64,000 nt of DNA from Lachnoclostridium sp. Marseille-P6806 (GTDB lineage Bacteria; Bacillota; Clostridia; Lachnospirales; Lachnospiraceae). Position 1 is the first letter of the stretch. The number at the start of each line of letters is the position of its first letter. Shown piece by piece: positions 60,108 to 64,000 of the stretch. The stretch is from contig NZ_LR130574.1 in the NCBI RefSeq assembly GCF_900625025.1, forward strand, positions 62,001 through 126,000, read 5' to 3'. The notes under the pieces were generated by a model. It did not search any database and was not told the DNA's origin. It saw only the letters and a list, made by a program, of their open reading frames with translations. The position numbers and the translations under genes are program-made.

Positions 60108-61016
60108 TTACCTCATTCCGTTCTTCCGGTTTTCATCCAGAACGGCCCGGAGAGCTTCCGTACCCTCTTCGCTCAGATAGTTAAACGGGCGCCTGCACTC
60201 TCCCACATTGCGGCCGAGCATCCTGACCGCTTTCTTTACCACGGTATTCGGATTTCCGTATCGAAACACCGCCCGGAACGACAGGATAGAATCCTGCGCT
60301 TTCTGCGCTCCGTCCATATCTCCCGCTTCAAACAGATCGTAAATGGATGAAAGCGTTTCGGGATACACGTTTGCACATCCGGCGATCCCTCCGGAGCCGC
60401 CGGCCTGGAGCGCTTTCAGAATAAGAGCGTCATTGCCCGACAAAACGCGGAAATCTTTATCCAGCTCTCCGGCAAGAGAGAGATAGGCGCTCAGATTGTC
60501 CCAGTCTCCGCTGGAATCCTTGACACCCATAATGACATCCATATCTCTTGCCAGCCGGTAAACCGTCTCCGGAAGAAGCCTGTTTCCGGTTCTTGCCGGG
60601 ATGTTATACAGAACAATGGGAATATCGACCTGACCGGCGACCGCAGCATAATGATCGTACAGCTCTTTCTGGGATGCCGCGGCGAAGCCGGGCGTAATAA
60701 TCGACAGAGCATCCGCTCCGATCTCCTGCGCTTTCCTGCTGACACGTATCGTATCGCCGGTCGAAATACAGCCCGTTCCCGCATAGACCGGTACTCTGCC
60801 TCTTACCTCGTCGATGGCGACACGCAGAATCTCATATTTTTCATCTTCACTGAGAATATAGCCCTCTCCATTTGTCCCGAAACAGAAAATACCGTGAACT
60901 CCACCCTCAATCAGCCGGTCGATCTCTTTCCTCAGTTCCTCGTAATTAACGCTTTCATCCTCATACATCGGCGTGAGAACCGGCGGAATAATTCCGTGAA
61001 TATCCAAATTCTTCAT
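60108..61016 (-). CDS. DapA/NanA-family aldolase (dihydrodipicolinate synthase family)
   Basis: 302 residues. FCFGTNGEGY (GTxGE pyruvate site), the Tyr in VLYNIPARTG, and Schiff-base Lys in MGVKDSSGD (about 160). The family condenses or splits pyruvate and an aldehyde. Context with a kinase and PdxA2 suggests a role in breakdown of a 2-keto-3-deoxy acid rather than lysine synthesis, but that is inference. GAGGGGG precedes the ATG. Confidence 0.9.
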   Translation of the reverse strand: MKNLDIHGIIPPVLTPMYEDESVNYEELRKEIDRLIEGGVHGIFCFGTNGEGYILSEDEKYEILRVAIDEVRGRVPVYAGTGCISTGDTIRVSRKAQEIGADALSIITPGFAAASQKELYDHYAAVAGQVDIPIVLYNIPARTGNRLLPETVYRLARDMDVIMGVKDSSGDWDNLSAYLSLAGELDKDFRVLSGNDALILKALQAGGSGGIAGCANVYPETLSSIYDLFEAGDMDGAQKAQDSILSFRAVFRYGNPNTVVKKAVRMLGRNVGECRRPFNYLSEEGTEALRAVLDENRKNGMR

Positions 61017-61032
61017 ATATCCCCCTCTTCTT

Positions 61033-62190
61033 TCACAGTACGGAAAGATAGATGCTTCGGGCGTCCTCGGGCGTCACCCGGCGCATATTGTTGACAAGAA
61101 GCCTCTGCTGTTCCATCGCGCCCTTTACAAGCCCGTCCAGATCATTTCTGCTGACGCCGAAGCCCGACAGATCCGACGGGATGTCAAGATGCTTTACGAT
61201 CCGCTCCATCCAATCGATCATATATCTGCTCTTTTCCGCGTCGGCTGTGCATTCCCTCTCCGCATGCACACAGCGGTCATAGGCCTGTACAAGCCTTTCC
61301 CGACAGGCCTCTTCGTTGAACCGCATAACCGGCATCAGCATAATCGCATTGGAAATCCCGTGCGCAATATGGTATTTTCCGCCCAGAGGATAACTCAAAG
61401 CGTGCACTGCCGTAGTTCCGGACGCTGCAATCGCCACGCCCGCATAAAAGCTGGCGATCTGCATCATTCTCTTTTCATGGATTGCTTCCTGATCGTCACA
61501 GGCCTTTTCTATGCTGCTCAGAATCATATCCAAGGCCTGTATGGCAAACACATCGCTGAACGGATTGGACTTGTTGCCCGTCCAGCATTCGATCGCATGA
61601 CAGAGGGCGTCTATCCCGGTCGCCGCCGCAATGTTTCTCGGCAGCCTGCGAACCATCTCGCCGTCAAGAACAACATAATCCGGCATCATCTGTCGATTTA
61701 CAATCCCGACCTTGATCTCCTTTTCCGGAACCGCAACGATGGCATTCGGCGTTGCTTCCGCGCCCGTTCCGGCCGTCGTCGGTACCATAAGCGTTGCAAT
61801 CTGCTTATATCCTATCCCCGGATTATTCAGAAGATCTTTTACATCGTACTCATCCGTAGCCAGTATCGAGGTCAGCTTCGCCGCGTCCATCACGCTTCCC
61901 CCGCCGACCGCAATAATAAAGTCACAGCCCGAGGCACGAAATTCCCCGACACTTTCCTGTACCTGCCGATAAGACGGCTCCGTTGCAAGGTTATCGAAAA
62001 TACGGTAGTCTCTGCCCGCTTTCTCAAGCCTCATCGAAACAGGCTCCAGAAGCCCTGCCGATACAATTCCCTTATCTGCATAGACAGCTGTTCTTTTTGC
62101 GCCTTTCAGTACCTCCGGAATTCTGTCAAGGGCATTTTCACCGGCAAATACCATGCCCGGCATCTGCAATTCATATTTTGTCAGCAACAT
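61033..62190 (-). CDS. iron-containing alcohol dehydrogenase
   Basis: 385 residues. GGGSVMDAAK (about 95-104, NAD site), TTAGTGAEAT, the metal ligands of DALCHAIECW and HALSYPLGGKYHIAHG. It probably oxidises or reduces an intermediate aldehyde of the same pathway. It overlaps the DUF1537 gene by 20 bases, starting inside it after GGAGG. Confidence 0.93.
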   Translation of the reverse strand: MLLTKYELQMPGMVFAGENALDRIPEVLKGAKRTAVYADKGIVSAGLLEPVSMRLEKAGRDYRIFDNLATEPSYRQVQESVGEFRASGCDFIIAVGGGSVMDAAKLTSILATDEYDVKDLLNNPGIGYKQIATLMVPTTAGTGAEATPNAIVAVPEKEIKVGIVNRQMMPDYVVLDGEMVRRLPRNIAAATGIDALCHAIECWTGNKSNPFSDVFAIQALDMILSSIEKACDDQEAIHEKRMMQIASFYAGVAIAASGTTAVHALSYPLGGKYHIAHGISNAIMLMPVMRFNEEACRERLVQAYDRCVHAERECTADAEKSRYMIDWMERIVKHLDIPSDLSGFGVSRNDLDGLVKGAMEQQRLLVNNMRRVTPEDARSIYLSVL

Positions 62191-63448
62191 TTACCTCCTC
62201 CCGCTGCAGCAGCCAGTCTGCAAGCTCTGCCAGTATCGTTTCATGTCCCAATCCTCCCGACTTTGAAATCATCTGGAGCCGTCTCCCTTCCCATGCAAAA
62301 ACAGAAAGAACAGTCCCCGGAAATATTTCCTCTACGGGAGTGAGTGATTCCACGCTCAGCTGCTCCAGAATTCCCAGAAGAGTATCTCCTCCGATAACCA
62401 TAAGCGCAGCCTCCCGCTCTCCCATCAGAACCCTCACCACTTTTCCAAGAGAGGCCGGGATCCGCTTCTGCACCTCATGGGCAGACAGTCCCTTTTCTGA
62501 CGCATACTGATCCGTAGCGGCTTTATCCGCGGAAGAACTTCCATCCACGATACATCTCGAATGCTTTCGATACTCGTCAAGCATCTCCTCCAGCTTTGAT
62601 TTTCCAGCCTCCGTTTCCCAGTAATCAGACTCGATTTTTTCCTCTGCCGTGAGAGAAATACGACAAAAGCCATTCTGTTCCGCAGCCCGGAGCTGCGCCT
62701 CCGTAACAGGGTTAAGGCTGCTGTTGATCACAAGAATTCTGCTCTCATATGCGGCAGCTCTCACCGCCTGCGCTTTCATTTGCAGCAGCTCCGGCAGAAC
62801 AGCGGCAAATCCCGCACATCCGGCCATAATTTCAAGCTTCCCTGCCTCGTACAGCCCCTTGGCGATTTCCAGCTCTTCCGCCTCGCTTTGAGAATCATAT
62901 ACACCGATTCCTGCCGGAACTTCCCGTTCCGGCTCACTGCCGGAGCAGAAGAGATGCACCGGAACATCACTCTGCAGACGGATAATCTCCGGTATGTACG
63001 AAACCGTAACCGGATCAAAAGGATCCCGTCCGAAAACGGATTCCGCCACCGGACACCCGTCTATATACTGAATTCCGTTCCGCGTGATACGGTTTGCCTT
63101 GGGAAAGGCCGGAATAAAAGGCAGGTAGCCTTTGCCCGACGCTTCCAGAAGCGCAGACAGCTCAGCGCCTATATTTCCGCGAAGCCCGGAATCTGTTTTT
63201 TTGTATATGCGGGGCACATGATGTTTCACTGCACAGCGCGTCAGCCGGTAAACAATATGATACGCATCCGCCGGACACATATGCCGGCTTCTGGTATTCA
63301 CAACCAGAATGCGCTCGCCGCCCTGAAAATCCTCCGGAACGATCTGATCGTTTATTTTTACAATTGTCCGGATTCCGGCAGAAGCAAACTGTACTCCTGT
63401 ATCCAGCGCACCGGTAAAATCATCCGCAATAACCAATAAATCAATCAT
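62171..63448 (-). CDS. four-carbon acid sugar kinase (DUF1537 family)
   Basis: 425 residues, the usual length. LLVIADDFTGALDTGVQFA at the N-terminus, YKKTDSGLRGNIGAEL and FIPAFPKANRITRNG in the substrate domain, and VIGGDTLLGILEQL and KSGGLGHETILAEL (SGG-x-G) in the ATP domain. Members phosphorylate threonate, erythronate or related acids at C4. First gene of the operon DUF1537, Fe-ADH, DapA-like, PdxA2. GGGGAG precedes the ATG at 63448; the upstream frame to 63559 covers promoter elements. Confidence 0.92.
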   Translation of the reverse strand: MIDLLVIADDFTGALDTGVQFASAGIRTIVKINDQIVPEDFQGGERILVVNTRSRHMCPADAYHIVYRLTRCAVKHHVPRIYKKTDSGLRGNIGAELSALLEASGKGYLPFIPAFPKANRITRNGIQYIDGCPVAESVFGRDPFDPVTVSYIPEIIRLQSDVPVHLFCSGSEPEREVPAGIGVYDSQSEAEELEIAKGLYEAGKLEIMAGCAGFAAVLPELLQMKAQAVRAAAYESRILVINSSLNPVTEAQLRAAEQNGFCRISLTAEEKIESDYWETEAGKSKLEEMLDEYRKHSRCIVDGSSSADKAATDQYASEKGLSAHEVQKRIPASLGKVVRVLMGEREAALMVIGGDTLLGILEQLSVESLTPVEEIFPGTVLSVFAWEGRRLQMISKSGGLGHETILAELADWLLQREEVNVADKI

Positions 63449-63458
63449 ATTCTCCCCG

Positions 63459-63599
63459 TTTTGAAACAGTATTTTGAAACAGCATCTTTCCGATCCGCTC
63501 TTTCGTTTCATTATGAAATCCATTTTAGCAGAGCTTTCCTCTGTTTCAAACGATTGCATCGCATCTTTATGTTCAAATTTGAAACATTCCTATTGAAAC
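63459..63599. promoter_or_regulatory. divergent promoters built on TTGAAAC operator sites
   Basis: Plus strand: TTGAAA (63593-63598), 17 bases, TATAAT (63616-63621) in front of the regulator gene. Minus strand: TTGAAA (63544-63549) and TAAAAT (63522-63527), 16 apart, in front of DUF1537. Further sites are GTTCAAATTTGAAAC (63571-63585), GTTTCAAAC (63543-63551) and TTTTGAAACAG twice (63459, 63473). Each -35 box is part of a site, so binding there would affect both directions. Confidence 0.65.
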
Positions 63600-63657
63600 C
63601 AAGCGATTTACTCTCTATAATTAAGATCAATACATATGACAGGGGTGAAACGGAAAT

Positions 63658-64000
63658 ATGAAAAAAGTGAGAGTGCTGGCCATTGCTCCCTATTCCGGAA
63701 TGACAGAAATGCTCAACCAGATCAAGCAGTCGAGAGACGATATAGACCTTACCATTCAGCAGGGAAATCTTCATGACGGACTGGATATTGCCCGCACTTT
63801 GCTGCGGCAAAATACCTATGACGTGGTAATTTCCAGAGGCGGAACCGCAGAGCTGTTAAAAAAGGAGCTGAATAATATTGTCATCGAGATTCCACTCTCC
63901 GTCTATGACATACTTCGCTGCATCAAAATGGCGCAAAACTATGGCGGAAAGTTCGCCATAGCCGGCTTCCGCGGAATCACAAGCAGCGCGCAGGTTCTCT
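63658..64000 (+). CDS. PrpR_N-type transcriptional regulator, 3' end missing
   Basis: Only 114 codons are visible. VRVLAIAPYSGMTEMLNQIK, YDVVISRGGTAELLKKEL and IEIPLSVYDILRCIKMAQNY match the PrpR N-terminal sensory domain, which binds a carboxylic-acid ligand; the rest, including any AAA+ or DNA-binding domain, lies outside. It is divergent from the DUF1537 operon and is the obvious candidate for the TTGAAAC sites. Confidence 0.8.
   Translation, partial: MKKVRVLAIAPYSGMTEMLNQIKQSRDDIDLTIQQGNLHDGLDIARTLLRQNTYDVVISRGGTAELLKKELNNIVIEIPLSVYDILRCIKMAQNYGGKFAIAGFRGITSSAQVL

Noticed and set aside
1-64000. CRISPR array or transposase
   Set aside because: No regularly spaced repeats with unique spacers and no transposase or integrase frame were seen on either strand.

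Overview
The window reads as one contig from a Gram-positive anaerobe of the class Clostridia, probably a GC-rich Lachnospiraceae-like species. The signs are AGGAGG-type ribosome sites, an OmpR kinase pair next to a VTC/DUF4956/Cthe_2159 operon, HxlR, DegV and NSS-family genes, and a birA-dusB-argF housekeeping block. This assignment is inference; there is no rRNA or marker gene to prove it.

Layout. 1-5.2 kb: the end of a membrane diguanylate cyclase, then aromatic and amino-sugar genes (DAHP synthase, DegT-type aminotransferase, HxlR regulator), then a ccdA gene whose 3' end is scarred by a deletion that left only the tail of a thioredoxin-like gene. A tRNA-Pro(CGG) follows. 5.4-12 kb: an MFS transporter, a two-component system, and a VTC-domain / DUF4956 / Cthe_2159-like operon whose promoter has the same architecture as that of the response regulator. 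12.1-30.1 kb and 37.3-50.1 kb: two halves of a large surface-polysaccharide locus, almost all on the minus strand. It has an initiating sugar-phosphate transferase, many glycosyltransferases (GT2, GT4, GT11, GT17 types), two two-domain fusions, a flippase, a Wzy-like polymerase domain, and decorating enzymes (pyruvyl transferase, two asparagine-synthase-type amidotransferases, formyltransferase, SGNH-like protein, deacetylase-like protein, GH88/105). The halves are separated at 30.2-37.3 kb by a LysR regulator, an NSS transporter, a deacetylase-like gene and an AT-rich restriction-modification island (small XRE regulator, tandem-domain adenine methylase, HNH nuclease). 50.2-53.8 kb: dusB, a small unknown gene, birA and argF. 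54-64 kb: an apparent carbon-acquisition region. It holds a cytoplasmic sialidase-like protein, an ABC importer, a PdxA-like dehydrogenase, a DapA-family aldolase, an iron alcohol dehydrogenase and a DUF1537 four-carbon-acid-sugar kinase, with a divergent PrpR_N-type regulator cut off by the window edge. The same TTGAAAC motif recurs in the promoters of all three transcription units there.

The most unusual feature is a family of multi-hairpin non-coding repeats, about 135 bp when complete. They lie directly in front of start codons and always have the same orientation relative to the downstream gene. At least seven copies occur (before the DAHP synthase, HxlR, sugar transferase, GT17, XRE, deacetylase-like and asparagine-synthase genes). 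Two copies 16 kb apart differ at only 3 of 108 positions, while a diverged copy keeps its stems through paired changes. They could be a structured leader RNA, a mobile repeat, or recombination seams along which the polysaccharide and restriction cassettes were assembled.
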